Of a stretch of 64,000 nucleotides of DNA, positions 36,305 to 47,103 are shown in pieces. Location: contig CAVWQS010000037.1 in assembly GCA_963757155.1 (NCBI GenBank), forward strand, positions 191,051 to 255,050. The letters run 5' to 3'. Both the position numbers and the translations under genes were made by a program. Source of the stretch: DASXQK01 sp963757155. GTDB taxonomy: Bacteria; Pseudomonadota; Alphaproteobacteria; Dongiales; Dongiaceae. The first letter of the stretch is position 1. Each line of letters starts with the position of its first letter. The notes under the pieces were generated by a model. It was not told the origin of the DNA. It was given only the letters and a program-made list of their open reading frames with translations, and did not search any database.

Positions 36305-37661
36305 ATGAGGACGAATCTGTATGGGACGACGGCCCTTGTCGCCGTCGGAGTGATCGCGGGCGGTCTGGCGGCGGACGAGGCCTCGGCGGCGAGCGGTTTG
36401 AAGCTCGGTATCACAGGCTTCTACCGCAATGCGATCGGCGGAAGCTTCGGCAATGCCCCGACCAGCAATTTCATCGGCCCGGCCGGCACCACCTTCGGTC
36501 TCGGCAATTTCGATCGCCAGGCCGTGTCGATGCGGCAGGAAATCCGCATCAACTTCACCGGCCAGACGACCCTCGACAACGGCATCACCGTTGGCGTGTT
36601 GGTCGGCTTGAACGGTGAAAACGTCGCCAAGTCCGGCAGCACCACCCAGGTCAACCGCGCTTATGCCGATTTCAGCGGCAAGTTCGGTCTGGTCCGTGTC
36701 GGTGAGGCGAACTCGGCCCTGGTCACCGACTGCGTCGTCGATCCCGGCAACGTGACGTCGAACTTCGGCGTCAACAGCCCGAACGAGTCGTTCAGCGACG
36801 TCGGTTATGCGCAGCGCCGCAACCCGACCGACGGGTCTCGTCAATGTCTCCAACTCGCCGGGTGGTTATTTCTCCACCTTCGGCGTGGCGCCCATGGGCT
36901 CGATCGGTACCTGCTACGGTATTGAGGGCAAGGGCAACAAGATCATGTACTTCTCGCCGTCCTTCGGCGGTCTCACCTTCGGCGTCTCCTTCACGCCGAC
37001 GGGTGGTTCGCGCCGGGCCGGTGGCGGTCTCTCCTACGGCACCGACGTCACGGCGCCTGGGCCGGGCAATGCCGGCAACAACGTTCTGTCGGTCGGCGTC
37101 GACTACACCCACGACTTCGGCGGCTGGAACCTGACGGCCGGCGGCGGCGGCGAGTGGTCCTTCACCCAGTACACCCCGGCTGGCGGCAACACCAACAACA
37201 AGCCGTCCTGGTATCAGGCGGGCTTGCAGATCGGCATCGGTCACTTCGCGATCGGTGCGTCGGGTGCCTATTACGTGAACTACCAACATGCCGGCTACGC
37301 CTCCACCACGGCTTCGTCGAATGACGACGGCTGGGTGGTGAGCGCCGGCACCAGCTACACCATCGACGCCTGGTCCTTCGGTCTCCAGGGCGAATATGGC
37401 AGCTACCAGCAGAGCGGCGCCGTGATCACCGGCATTCCCACCGTCAACGCCCAGAATGAGCTGCTGTGGGGCGTCTCGCTCAACACCGCCTACGCGCTCG
37501 GGCCGGGAATTTCCGTGGAAGGCCAGGTCGCCTATACGGCCGCCGATTACGGCATGCTGTCGTCCTTCGGTGAATCCGTGCCGGTGCCGCTTGCGGTCGG
37601 TGTCAATGCCAATCAAGTCCACTCCTGGGAGTTCGATCTGGGCACCGCGATCAACTTCTAG
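36305..37661 (+). CDS. Outer-membrane porin (one frameshift)
   Basis: About 450 residues. The start ATGAGGACGAATCTG at 36305 follows GGGGGAA. Residues 1-30 are a signal peptide ending ADEASAAS. The mature part shows alternating beta-strand composition and Gram-negative general porin features (LKLGITGFYRNAIGGSFG; QEIRINFTGQTTLDNGITVGV; FSGKFGLVRVGEANSAL), ending WEFDLGTAINF with a terminal phenylalanine needed for Bam insertion. The frame breaks near 36830 (NPTDG then GLVNVSNSPGGYFSTFG in another phase), possibly through an added CCGA or one base. Both halves are well conserved, so one gene is called. Confidence 0.85.
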
Positions 37662-37680
37662 CGGTTCAGCAACGCAGGTC

Positions 37681-37716
37681 CTTGGGGGGCGCTCCGGCGC
37701 TCCCCGGGGCCCCAAG
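37681..37716 (+). terminator. Possible porin terminator hairpin
   Basis: CTTGGGG at 37681 pairs with CCCCAAG at 37716 around an inner GC-rich hairpin, 20 bases after the porin stop. There is no T tract. Confidence 0.4.
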
Positions 37717-37793
37717 TCTCGCCTCCCGGCCGATCCTCGCTGGAACCCGTCACCGCTCCGGGCAGTTCTTTGCCTATAGCGGAGGATCGTCCG

Positions 37794-38507
37794 ATGGATG
37801 CCAAGAGCGAAATCCTGACTCCGGCGGCCCAACTGGCGCGCGAGAATCCCGTCCGAATCCCCAATGAAAGCGCCGGCTATCGCGCGGCCCGCACGGCGCT
37901 CTTGGCGGAGGAAATCGAATTGCGCCGCCACATCGAGCGCGTGGCGGCCCAGCGTCGCGCTTTGCCTCGGGGTGGCAAGGTGATCGGCGACTATCGCTTC
38001 CAGGGCGAGGACGGCCCCACCGATTTCGCCGGGCTGTTCGGCGACAAGCAGACGCTGGCCGTCTACAGCTACATGTTCGGGCCTGAGCGCGAGCGCCCAT
38101 GCCCGATGTGCACCAACCTGCTGGGCGCCTGGGAGGGCAACGCCGCCGACATCGGCCAGCGTATCTCCCTCGTCGTGGTCGCCCGTTCCCCCATCGAGCG
38201 CCTGATCGCATGGAAGCGCGAGCGCGGCTGGAGGAATCTTCGCCTCTACAGCGACCTCAACGACGCCTATTCCCGCGACTATTTCGGGCTGCTGCCCGAC
38301 GGCTCGGAGATTCCCGCCTTCAACGTCTTCACCCGCCGCGACGGCACCATCCGCCACTTCTGGTCCGGTGAGATGACCGGCTCTACCGCCGACCCCGGAC
38401 AGGACCCCCGAGGCGCCCCCGATCCGGCCCCGTTGTGGATGGTTCTGGACTCGACGCCGGAAGGGCGGGGCGAGGATTGGTATCCGAAGCTGGATTACGG
38501 GGCCTGA
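37794..38507 (+). CDS. DUF899 family (thioredoxin-like) protein
   Basis: 237 residues. The ATG at 37794 follows GGAGGA; the frame is open 24 bases further upstream without a better site. DUF899 hallmarks: YMFGPERERPCPMCTNLLGAWEGN with a CxxC pair in thioredoxin position, then ISLVVVARSPIERLIAWKRERGWRNLRLYSD. Biochemical role is unknown; the fold suggests redox or peroxiredoxin-like activity. Confidence 0.85.
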   Translation: MDAKSEILTPAAQLARENPVRIPNESAGYRAARTALLAEEIELRRHIERVAAQRRALPRGGKVIGDYRFQGEDGPTDFAGLFGDKQTLAVYSYMFGPERERPCPMCTNLLGAWEGNAADIGQRISLVVVARSPIERLIAWKRERGWRNLRLYSDLNDAYSRDYFGLLPDGSEIPAFNVFTRRDGTIRHFWSGEMTGSTADPGQDPRGAPDPAPLWMVLDSTPEGRGEDWYPKLDYGA

Positions 38508-38641
38508 GGACATCCAAAACCGTCCCGGCCCTGGAACGGCCCGGCGAGGGGTGCTATGACTGCGCGCCGAGGTCGGAATTCTGGCTGCTGATCTTGAGTG
38601 GCAGCAGAGATTAGCCATCTAAGTCATTGGAATTGCTATCC

Positions 38642-38718
38642 CGGGGTGTAGCTCAGTCTGGTAGAGTGCCTGCTTTGGGAGCAGGATGTCGCTGGTTCGA
38701 ATCCAGTCACCCCGACCA
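38642..38718 (+). tRNA. tRNA-Pro (anticodon TGG)
   Basis: 77 bases with encoded CCA. The acceptor CGGGGTG pairs with CACCCCG. The anticodon arm CCTGC-TTTGGGA-GCAGG gives TGG, and the T arm is CTGGTTCGAATCCAG. Confidence 0.97.
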
Positions 38719-38757
38719 GCCCATGAGCTCTTTTGTCTGAGGTCGAGATAGGGCGCG

Positions 38758-39063
38758 ATGCAGATCAGAATTTACCAGCCGGCGAAGACGGCGATGCAGT
38801 CGGGCATGGCCGGCACCCTGAAATGGGTCATGGAGTTCCCCCCGGACGCGCCGCGGGTGGCCGATCCGCTCATGGGTTGGACGAGCTCCACCGATACCCG
38901 GGCTCAGGTCCAGCTGACCTTCGACACCAAGGAGGAGGCGGTGGCCTTCGCCGAGAAGCACGGCTTGGCCTATCTGGTGGAAGAGCCGCATCGATTGAAA
39001 TTCCGGCCCAAGAGCTATGCCGACAATTTCCGCTACGACCGGATCGGTCGCTGGACGCATTAG
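38758..39063 (+). CDS. NADH dehydrogenase NDUFS4-like (ETC complex I) subunit
   Basis: 101 residues, the full length of the alphaproteobacterial/mitochondrial NDUFS4 family. Signatures: MQIRIYQPAKTAMQSG, WVMEFPPDAPRVADPLMGWTSS, TKEEAVAFAEKHGLAYLVEEP and FRPKSYADNFRYDRIGRWTH. An accessory subunit of respiratory complex I; often encoded away from the nuo operon. It sits between two tRNA genes. Confidence 0.93.
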   Translation: MQIRIYQPAKTAMQSGMAGTLKWVMEFPPDAPRVADPLMGWTSSTDTRAQVQLTFDTKEEAVAFAEKHGLAYLVEEPHRLKFRPKSYADNFRYDRIGRWTH

Positions 39064-39097
39064 ACGCCATGGCGGCTCGCCGGATCGTTCGAGACGG

Positions 39098-39173
39098 GCG
39101 CCCGTAGCTCAGCGGATAGAGCAGCCGCCTTCTAAGCGGCAGGTCGCAGGTTCAAGTCCTGCCGGGCGCGCCA
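39098..39173 (+). tRNA. tRNA-Arg (anticodon TCT)
   Basis: 76 bases with CCA. The acceptor GCGCCCG pairs with CGGGCGC. The anticodon arm GCCGC-CTTCTAA-GCGGC gives TCT, and the T arm is GCAGGTTCAAGTCCTGC. Confidence 0.97.
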
Positions 39174-39342
39174 ATTAATTCAATATGTTAGCGGGAAAAA
39201 TTTATAATTGATTCTACGACAAATTGTGCTGGGGTAACGCTGGGGGTAACAGAATTTGGAATTACTTGGTCAAGATAATTCGCAAAAGGTTTTGCGGTCA
39301 GGCTGGCTTAGCGAGGAGCCAAGTTCGTATCGCCTTGGCGCT
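39174..39342. other. AT-rich spacer between tRNA-Arg and the tRNA fragment
   Basis: Distinctly AT-rich by eye compared with its surroundings. Contains a short direct repeat TGGGGTAAC / TGGGGGTAAC. No gene is seen. Its composition and position between tRNA sequences suit a remnant of an integrated element. Confidence 0.45.
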
Positions 39343-39391
39343 AAGGCTCATAACCTGAAGGTCGTAGGTTCAAATCCTACCCCTGCAACCA
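39343..39391 (+). repeat. Orphan 3' half of initiator tRNA-fMet (att-like scar)
   Basis: AGGCTCATAACCTGAAGG (CAT anticodon loop), then the T arm GTAGGTTCAAATCCTAC and 3' end CCCTGCAACCA, match the 3' half of an initiator tRNA. The 5' half (expected CGCGGGGTGGAGCAG) is absent upstream. Such fragments arise when an integrase inserts an element at the 3' end of a tRNA gene. It marks the left edge of the accessory region. Confidence 0.75.
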
Positions 39392-39419
39392 CTACAAAAG
39401 ACAACTAGATCAATAGATT

Positions 39420-39448
39420 GGCCCGCCTCTCCGGCGGGCCATTTTTCT
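39420..39448 (+). terminator. Rho-independent terminator
   Basis: Stem GGCCCGCC/GGCGGGCC with loop TCTCC, followed by ATTTTTCT. It lies just past the tRNA-fMet fragment, as if carried over from behind a tRNA gene. Confidence 0.85.
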
Positions 39449-39650
39449 CTGGCCATGCCCTCGTGGAAGCGCAGCGGAAGCACGCAACAGAGTAGAATGG
39501 CGCGCTCTGAGTTGCGGGAGCGGCTCACGGAAGCCGCTATATCTCGCGAGGGAATGGCCGCGTTAGCTCCGAAAGCGGACTCGATGCAGGCAACGGCCCG
39601 TGCGAGAAGTGGCCACAAGCAGACATTTCCGGCGAACCGCTCTTTGCTGG

Positions 39651-42600
39651 CTAGCTCGAGGGCGGTATCAGGCCGTCGTGCTTCACCAGATCCTGGAGGT
39701 CGAGCTTGCCGCTGCCCTGCAGATGGACGATCGCTTGGTCTGACGGACCGGAGATCTGAATTACCGTCTGCGTGCCATGGCCGAAGGATGGGTCGTTCGG
39801 GCCATGGCCCAGCACCTTCACGAACTGCCTGATATTGGTCAGGTCCTGTGCCACCGGTGCGCCGTGGAGGATCTGGCTGAGATCGAGCTGGTCTCCCCGA
39901 GCCAGGCTGAAGGGGACGCTGCTGTGAGTGCCGCCCTGGATCAGCCACTGCAAACCACTGACCGGGTCGCCGGACGCGGGCGTATGGCTGCCCGAAGTCT
40001 GCCCGCTCCCATATGTGAAGTTGGACTGGTATACGAAGTGGAAGGCGAGATCCAGCGATCCCAACAGCGACGTGTGGTCGAGCGGGATCGTCAACGAAGG
40101 CACGCCTCCGACGGAAGCGTCCGACCAACGCTCGCGCTCGGATGTCGCGTCCAAGACCTGAACGGGACGATCTCCCCTGGGGCCCTGATTCGGCGAGGCC
40201 CACCTATCGATCGCGGTTCCGGTACTTGTGGGCGCCGCAGCAGCGCCCCCAAAGCCCTTACCACCGCCAGCGCCGCCCCCAGCGAATCCGCCACGCTCCG
40301 GTGGGCCTCCTTGGCCGATGATTCTGGAGCCGGCGCCGGTCGCGCCACTAGCACCGGCCGGTCCTCTGTGACCGGTGGCACCCGTTGGTCCGCGAGCGCC
40401 CGTGGCTCCGGTGGCACCCAATGCACCCGTGGCACCGGTCCCGCCGGTGGCGCCAGTCCTGCCGGTGGCACCAGTCGGACCAGTAGATCCCATTGCACCA
40501 GTCGAGCCCGTGCCTCCAGTTGGACCCGTTGCGCCGGTCGCGCCGGTTGCTCCGCTGGCTCCCGTTGAGCCCGTGGCGCCTGTCGCACCCGTATCGCCCG
40601 TGGCGCCCGCCGCCCCGGTTGCGCCCGTCGCTCCAGTTGCACCGGTGGCGCCAGTCGCACCCGTGGCCCCGGTCGCGCCTGTCGCTCCGGTGGCCCGTCG
40701 CGCCCGTGGCGCCCGTTGCACCCGTCGCACCTGTCGCTCCAGTCGCGCCCGTGGCGCCAGTCGCACCCGTGGCGCCGGTCGCACCCGTAGCTCCGGTCGC
40801 GCCCGTTGCACCTGTCGCCCGGTAGCGCCGGTCGCACCAGTTGCGCCTGTAGCGCCCGTCGCACCAGTTGCTCCGGTAGCTCCGGTCGCACCCGTAGCGC
40901 CGGTCGCGCCAGTTGCGCCCGTCGCACCGGTAGCGCCTGTGGCGCCCGTCGCTGCCGGTCGCACCCGTTGCACCGGTCGCCCGGTGGCGCCAGTCGCGCC
41001 AGTAGCGCCGGTGGCGCCAGTCGCACCCGTGGCACCGGTCGCACCCGTAGCGCCGGTCGCGCCAGTTGCTCCTGTGGCGCCCGTTGCACCGGTAGCCCCG
41101 GTGCTCCCGGTCGCACCCGTATCGCCGGTCGCGCCGGTTGCGCCCGTGGCACCGGTAGCCCCGGTCGCGCCCGTCGCACCCGTATCGCCGGTCGCGCCGG
41201 TTGCTCCTGTGGCGCCCGTTGCACCGGTAGCCCCGGTCGCACCCGTCGCACCCGTTGCGCCGGTCGCGCCAGTTGCTCCTGTGGCGCCCGTTGCACCGGT
41301 AGCCCCGGTGCTCCCGTCGCACCCGTATCGCCGGTCGCGCCCGTGGCACCAGTTGCGCCGGTAGCGCCCGTCGCTCCGGTCGCACCCGTCGCACCTGTCG
41401 CGCCGGTCGCGCCTGTCGCACCAGTTGCGCCGGTAGCGCCGGTCGCACCCGTGGCTCCCGTCGCGCCTGTCGCTCCGGTCGCGCCCGTGGCTCCAGTTGC
41501 GCCCGTTGCACCGGTCGCACCGGTTGCTCCTGTCGCACCCGTAGCGCCGGTCGCGCCAGTTGCTCCTGTGGCGCCGGTTGCACCGGTAGCGCCGGTCGCT
41601 CCGGTCGCACCCGTATCGCCGGTGGCGCCTGTCGCGCCAGTGGCGCCGGTCGCCCGGTCGCACCCGTCGCCCCGGTCGCACCCGTAGCGCCGGTCGCGCC
41701 CGTTGCTCCTGTGGCGCCCGTTGCACCGGTAGCCCCGGTGCTCCCGGTCGCACCCGTATCGCCAGTCGCGCCGGTCGCACCTGTGGCTCCGTCGCTCCCG
41801 TCGCACCGGTAGCACCGGTCGCACCCGTAGCGCCGGTCGCGCCAGTTGCGCCTGTGGCACCCGTTGCACCGGTCGCCCCGGTGCTCCCGGTCGCACCCGT
41901 ATGCGCCGGTGGCGCCGGTCGCACCTGTGGCGCCCGTCGCACCGGTAGCGCCGGTGGCCCGGTCGCACCTGTGGCGCCGGTCGCACCCGTCGCACCGGTC
42001 GCGCCGGTGGCTCCCGTCGCACCAGTAGCGCCGGTGGCGCCCGTCGCACCCGTGCCCCGGTCGCACCCGTAGCGCCGGTCGCGCCAGTTGCTCCTGTGGC
42101 GCCCGTTGCACCGGTAGCCCCGGTGCTCCCTGTCGCACCCGTAGCGCCGGTTGCGCCGGTCGCACCTGTGGCGCCGGTTGCTCCGGTCGCACCCGTAGCA
42201 CCGGTCGCACCCGTAGCGCCGGTCGCACCCGTTGCTCCGGTCGCGCCTGTCGCGCCCGTCGCACCCGTTGCGCCGGTCGCGCCCGTCGCACCTGTCGCAC
42301 CGGTGGCGCCGGTCGCACCGGTAGCACCGGTCGCACCGGTCGCGCCGGTTGCACCGGTCGCACCGGTGGCTCCTGTGGCGCCCGTTGCACCGGTAGCGCC
42401 GGTCGCACCTGTCGCGCCAGTGGCGCCCGTCGCACCCGTAGCGCCGGTCGCGCCCGTGTCGCACCCGTTGCTCCGGTCGCGCCGGTGGCTCCCGTCGCAC
42501 CGGTAGCACCGGTGCGCACCTGTCGCACCCGTATCGCCGGTCGCGCCAGTTGCTCCTGTGGCGCCCGTTGCACCGGTAGCGCCCGGTGCTCCCGTCGCAC

Positions 42601-45600
42601 CTGTCGCTACCGGTCGCGCCTGTCGCACCCGTAGCGCCGGTCGCGCCAGTTGCGCCTGTCGCGCCCGTTGCACCGGTAGCGCCGGTCGCTCCCGTCGCAC
42701 CCGTAGCGCCGGTAGCGCCGGTCGCACCTGTGGCGCCGGTCGCTCCGGTCGCACCTGTCGCGCCCGTGGCTCCTGTCGCGCCCGTCGCACCTGTTGCACC
42801 GGTGGCGCCTGTCGCACCCGTAGCGCCGGTCGCGCCAGTTGCTCCTGTGGCGCCCGTTGCACCGGTAGCCCCGGTGCTCCCTGTCGCGCCCGTTGCGCCG
42901 GTGGCGCCTGTCGCACCCGTCGCGCCGGTCGCGCCTGTAGCCCCGTGTGCTCCCTGTCGCACCCGTAGCGCCAGTAGCGCCGGTCGCACCAGTGGCTCCG
43001 GTAGCTCCGGTCGACCTGTCGCTCCTGTCGCACCGGTGGCGCCTGTCGCTCCAGTAGCGCCGGTGGCGCCCGTCGGACCCGTCGCACCGGTCGCACCTGT
43101 CGCGCCAGTTGCGCCCGTCGCGCCCGTGGCGCCCGTCGCGCCCGTTGCTCCTGTCGCGCCAGTTGCACCTGTCGCACCTGTGGCCCCTGTCGCACCTGTC
43201 GCTCCAGTAGCGCCGGTGGCACCCGTCGCACCGGTCGGGCCGGTCGGCCCCACCGTCAGCCCCGCCGATCCGGTCGCCCCGATGGTCAGCGTCCCGCCGC
43301 TGGCTGCGCCTGCAGCGAAGGTAAAGTCAGCGGCGCCCTGGCTGAAATTGCCGAGGAAGGTGACCGAATGGACGACGGTGCTGCCGACAAAGATGTAGAT
43401 GGTCGCATAGCCGTTGCCGTCGACGACGCTCTCCGAGGTCGGGGTCCCACCCAGGTTCTGCAGGATCAGCGTGTCGCCGGGAAGGAACCCTGCGATCTGG
43501 GCGCCGACGGTGAGGGCGCTGACCTCGGTCGCCGTGCCGTTCGTGTTGCCGTTCTCCGTGATGAAATTGATAGTCTGGCCTCTGCTGACGCCCACGCCGG
43601 CGCCGAGGGTCAGGCTCGCATTGCCGTAGAGGTTGATCTCGCCGTTGCCGATGACGCTGAGATTCGTGTTGCCGGTAGCGAAGGTGGCCGTGGTGGTGCC
43701 GGTGCCCGCGGTGCCGATGATGTTGATGGCGCCGTCGTTCTCGAGGTACTGGTTGCCGACCGTCGACAATTGGCTTGCCGAGACCGTGGTGCCGGTGAAG
43801 GTCCAGTTGTTGGAGGTGGATCCGGTGACGGCGGTGAAATCATTGGTGGCGTTGACGAAGATCTGACCCAGGTTCTGCAGCGTCAGCGAGCTCCTGAACC
43901 TGGGCGTGTTGGTATCCGCGATGGTCCAAGTGGTGGTGCCGCTGCCCGTGGCCTGTCCCAGCGACGCGGGTAGGACGATGATACTCTGGTTGGGAATGCT
44001 TGCGCCGCCGGTCTCGGTGAAGGCGAGGGTGGTGTTCGCGACCGGCGTCGTCGAGGGCGTGCCGCCGCTCCAGGAGGCGGAGTTCAGCCATGAATCGGTT
44101 GTCGCGCCCAATCCACCCGTATTGACCACGGTGAAGGTATTTGACGCGAGCGCAGGGGCGAGGAAGAGCTCGCTGCCGACGCCCCCGTCGCTGGTCCAGC
44201 TTACCTGCGTGCCGGCGGCATAGCTGCCGGTGAGCTGTATGGTGAAGGAGGAGCCGCCGGCATTCGTCACCGTAATGACGTCGGTGGTCGTATTCAGTAC
44301 CGCCGAAGCGATATTGGAATCGTCGAGATGAGTGAGGTCGATGTAGTTGCCGCTCGGCGCGGAGTTGCTGTTGCTGATGGTCAGCCCGGAGACAGTGCCG
44401 CTGAACCCCAGCAGCGCGCGTTCGAGGTGTCCGCGTTCGAGAAATTGGTAAGGGCCAGAACCCCGGTGCTGCCGAGAAAGCTGATCGTGTTCCCGGAAGC
44501 GACCGTGCCGTCGAGGCGGAGCGTCGTCGTCGCGTTGTCGTTGTTGATCTTGAGCCCGGTGACGCCGCTGGCGGTGATGTTGCCGGTAATATCCAGCGTT
44601 CCGCCGGAGGCTTCCACAACGCCGCCACCCGAAAGCGGACCAGTTAGCGTGCCGGCACCGATGATCGTTCCGCTCGTATTGGTGATGCCGCTAGCGTCAT
44701 TCAGCGTACCGCCATCGAGCTGAACCGTGCCGGCAGTGATGGTCTCCGCGGCGCTGATGGTCAGATTGCCAGCGGCTCCGATCTCGAGCTTCTGATTTGC
44801 ATTATTCAACGTGATCGACGTTGCGGCTAAAGTTGTGGCCGTCCCGTCGATCTTCAGATTGGAGCCGGCTACGGTCGCGATCGCCAGGGTCCGGCCACTC
44901 ACCGCGCCCGTCATGTCCAGCGTGCCACCGCTCGCGATGATTGTGCCGGCGCTTGATATGGGTATGCTGACAGTGCCGGAACCGGTAATGCTAGTATTCG
45001 CCGCGACGGTGCCCAATCCGCTGATCGTGCCACCGGCGAGCGTGATGCCGTTTGCATCGGTCAGCGTCGAGCCGGCTCCATCGAGCGTTACCGTATTCGC
45101 GCCGACAGCCAGCGCATTTGTTACCGTCAGAGTTCCGGCGGTGTTGACTTCTAGTGTCCCCGTCGTACCCAAGAAGGTCACGGTCGCGGCACTGCTAACG
45201 CCGTCGAGCTTCAACCTATCGCCGGCGACGCTGCCGATACGGAGGAGCGTGGCGGTCGTGACTGTGCCGGTTACCTCCAGCGTTCCACCGGTCGCTGTGA
45301 TCGTGCCGGTACTGGCGGCTATATTCGCGGCGATCTTCCCTAACCCCGTCAGAACCGCGGGGCTGGTGATCGTGAGGCCGGCAGCATCGGTCAGCGTGCC
45401 GCCGTCCATCTTGATCGTGCTGTTGGTCGCCGTTTGCGCCGCGCTAATGGTGAGGCTGGCGCTGGCACCGACCTCCAACGTCTGATTGGCGTTGTTGAGC
45501 GTGATCGCGGCCGCGGAGGTCGCGGTGCCCTCGATCTTCAGTGTGTTGGCCGTTGTGCTATTGATCGCCAGCACCACGCCGCTGGCGATCGTGCCGAACA

Positions 45601-46529
45601 CGTCGAGCGTGCCGGTGCCGTTGGCCGTCAACGTGCCGGTGCCGCCTATAGTACCCGTGACGTTCAGCGTGCCCCGGCCGCTCAGATTGGTGCCTACCGC
45701 AAGCGCGAGGCCGCCGGAGTCGTTGATAGTACCGCCAGCGACGGTGAGGTGCCCGCCGTCACATTGATGGCAGAGGCGCCGGTGCCCGTAACGTTGAGCG
45801 CAAATGTGCTGACCGCGAGGGCGGTGGTGGCGTTGCTGACCGCGATCGAATTGAGATTTGCGGTATTGACGTCGAGAGTCATCGTGACGCCGGCGCGGGC
45901 GATGGTGACATCGTCTCCCGCAGCCGGCACACCCGCAGGAGTCCAGTTGCCCGCGGTATTCCAGCGTCTACCGGCGCTCCAGGACTTCGCGACCAAAACC
46001 CCCATATAGCCGGCCATGCCGTAGTCGGTAAGAGGCGGCTGCGCCACAGTGGTCAGCGACGGTCGTGCAGCAGTGGCGCGAGAGCGGGCCGCGAGCTCCC
46101 ATCCGCCCCCGAGGGCGGCAGCGCCGACGAGGCTCGTTGCGGCCGAGATATGGGCGCAGGTCGCCCAGGCTAGGCCCTCGAGAAGCGCCTCAGCTGCCTT
46201 GCCCGCGCCGGCAAGGCAGCTCCACAGCCTCAGATCGCCGCTGGGAGCGAGCGCCGCTCCGATCGCGGCGAAATCTGCCGCTTCATCCTTGAGTGTTTCT
46301 GCCGACCAGTCGCCAGCGGCGAAGCTCACCCGCCCCGGCGCGCCATGGGCGATGACATGGAAGGCGTCCAGGCCCCGGCGGCCCGCCAAGAGCTGCCGCG
46401 ATCTGGCTTGCTGCCGGGCCGGGCCGTATCGAGCACGACCGCCTCGACCCCGGCCCGCAATGGACGAGAAGATAGTGTCGATGTCGGGGACGGAAGGGTC
46501 GACGAAAAGGATTTCACAACCGACGCCAA
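39651..46529 (-). CDS. Giant DUF4347 / collagen-like adhesin (many frameshifts, 5' end uncertain)
   Basis: Intended product about 2,290 residues. The N-terminus carries a DUF4347 domain (CEILFVDPSVPDIDTIFSS, then LDAFHVIAHGAPGRVSFAAG and LRLWSC). A long beta-solenoid-like region with repeats such as GGTLDMTGAVSGRTLAI and TLNNANQKLEIGAAGNLTISAA lies about 45760-43350. Then comes a collagen-like tract of Gly-Ala-Thr triplets (43245-40375) and a C-terminal domain (HFVYQSNFTYGSGQ; GDQLDLSQILHGAP; KLDLQDLV) resembling type I secretion target domains. Frames change near 46450, 46400, 45740 and 44400 and at many points in the triplet tract. No in-frame ATG is seen for the true N-terminus. Probably a secreted surface fibre; sequencing errors or slippage may explain the shifts. 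Confidence 0.78.
40375..43245 (-). repeat. Collagen-like (Gly-Ala-Thr)n triplet tract
   Basis: About 2.9 kb of 9-base repeats GGNGCNACN on the minus strand, occasionally GPT, encoding more than 900 residues of Gly-X-Y. Wrong-phase segments (RPVQRV or RYRCNGRH-type peptides) reveal at least ten one-base shifts. The plus-strand frames reading APVAPVAPV are shadows. Confidence 0.92.
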
Positions 46530-47103
46530 CAGAGTTGCGACGGCTATTTATGCACGGCTCAGCTCTCGCGAACGAGCATCGATCCGGGGCGAGCCTCGTG
46601 TCAGCTGCGACCTTGCATTAAATCGAGACGGATGCGTCAGAACCGCTTTCCAGCCGTCTATTTTTGCAGCCCAGCAGATTATGACGCCCAGTCACTCGCC
46701 CTGATCTTCTGTCTCGGTTGCTGAAGCTTGCAGTCAATAGACTTCTTTCGAGAGACTTCTCTCTCTTTCGAGACAGAACTCTCTTTCGAGACTCTCTTTC
46801 GCTCATGCGGTCGTGTTGTCCCGTCCGGTACACGCAGTAAATCATTCCCCCATGCATTCCGGTGGTCGCCGCAATGCATTACTCGGCCGAAGCACCATCT
46901 TCCGCGACTTCTCTTAAATATTCATTACCATTTTCTTAAGGCGGGATTCCCCCAAATCGTTGTTTTTGCCATTCACGTTCGACAGTATTCTTATCATACA
47001 ATGCCGTCCTCGAACAATTTAGTGATTTACGCAGACCACGGTTTCGTTACTGCCGTCGATGAAAGTGGGAAGGGTAGGAGGCGAACTGGCCTGATGACCT
47101 GAG
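46530..47103. other. Gene-free region with CTTTCGAGA repeats
   Basis: Between the adhesin gene and a decayed transposase. At 46745-46803 CTTTCGAGA occurs three times, plus a fourth partial CTTTCG, with TCTC-rich linkers. The segment 46900-47000 is AT-rich and may hold a promoter. No convincing gene. Confidence 0.5.

Noticed and set aside
39270..39391. A complete tRNA gene
   Set aside because: The 3' half fits initiator tRNA, but the upstream bases do not give a D arm, and the acceptor stem pairs only imperfectly.
40375..43245. Possible CRISPR array
   Set aside because: The period is 9 bases without unique spacers, and it codes for Gly-X-Y; no cas genes nearby.
40375..43398. Plus-strand frames encoding APVAPVAPV repeats
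   Set aside because: Antisense of the Gly-Ala-Thr triplets; the minus-strand tract is in frame with recognisable head and tail domains, the plus strand is not.
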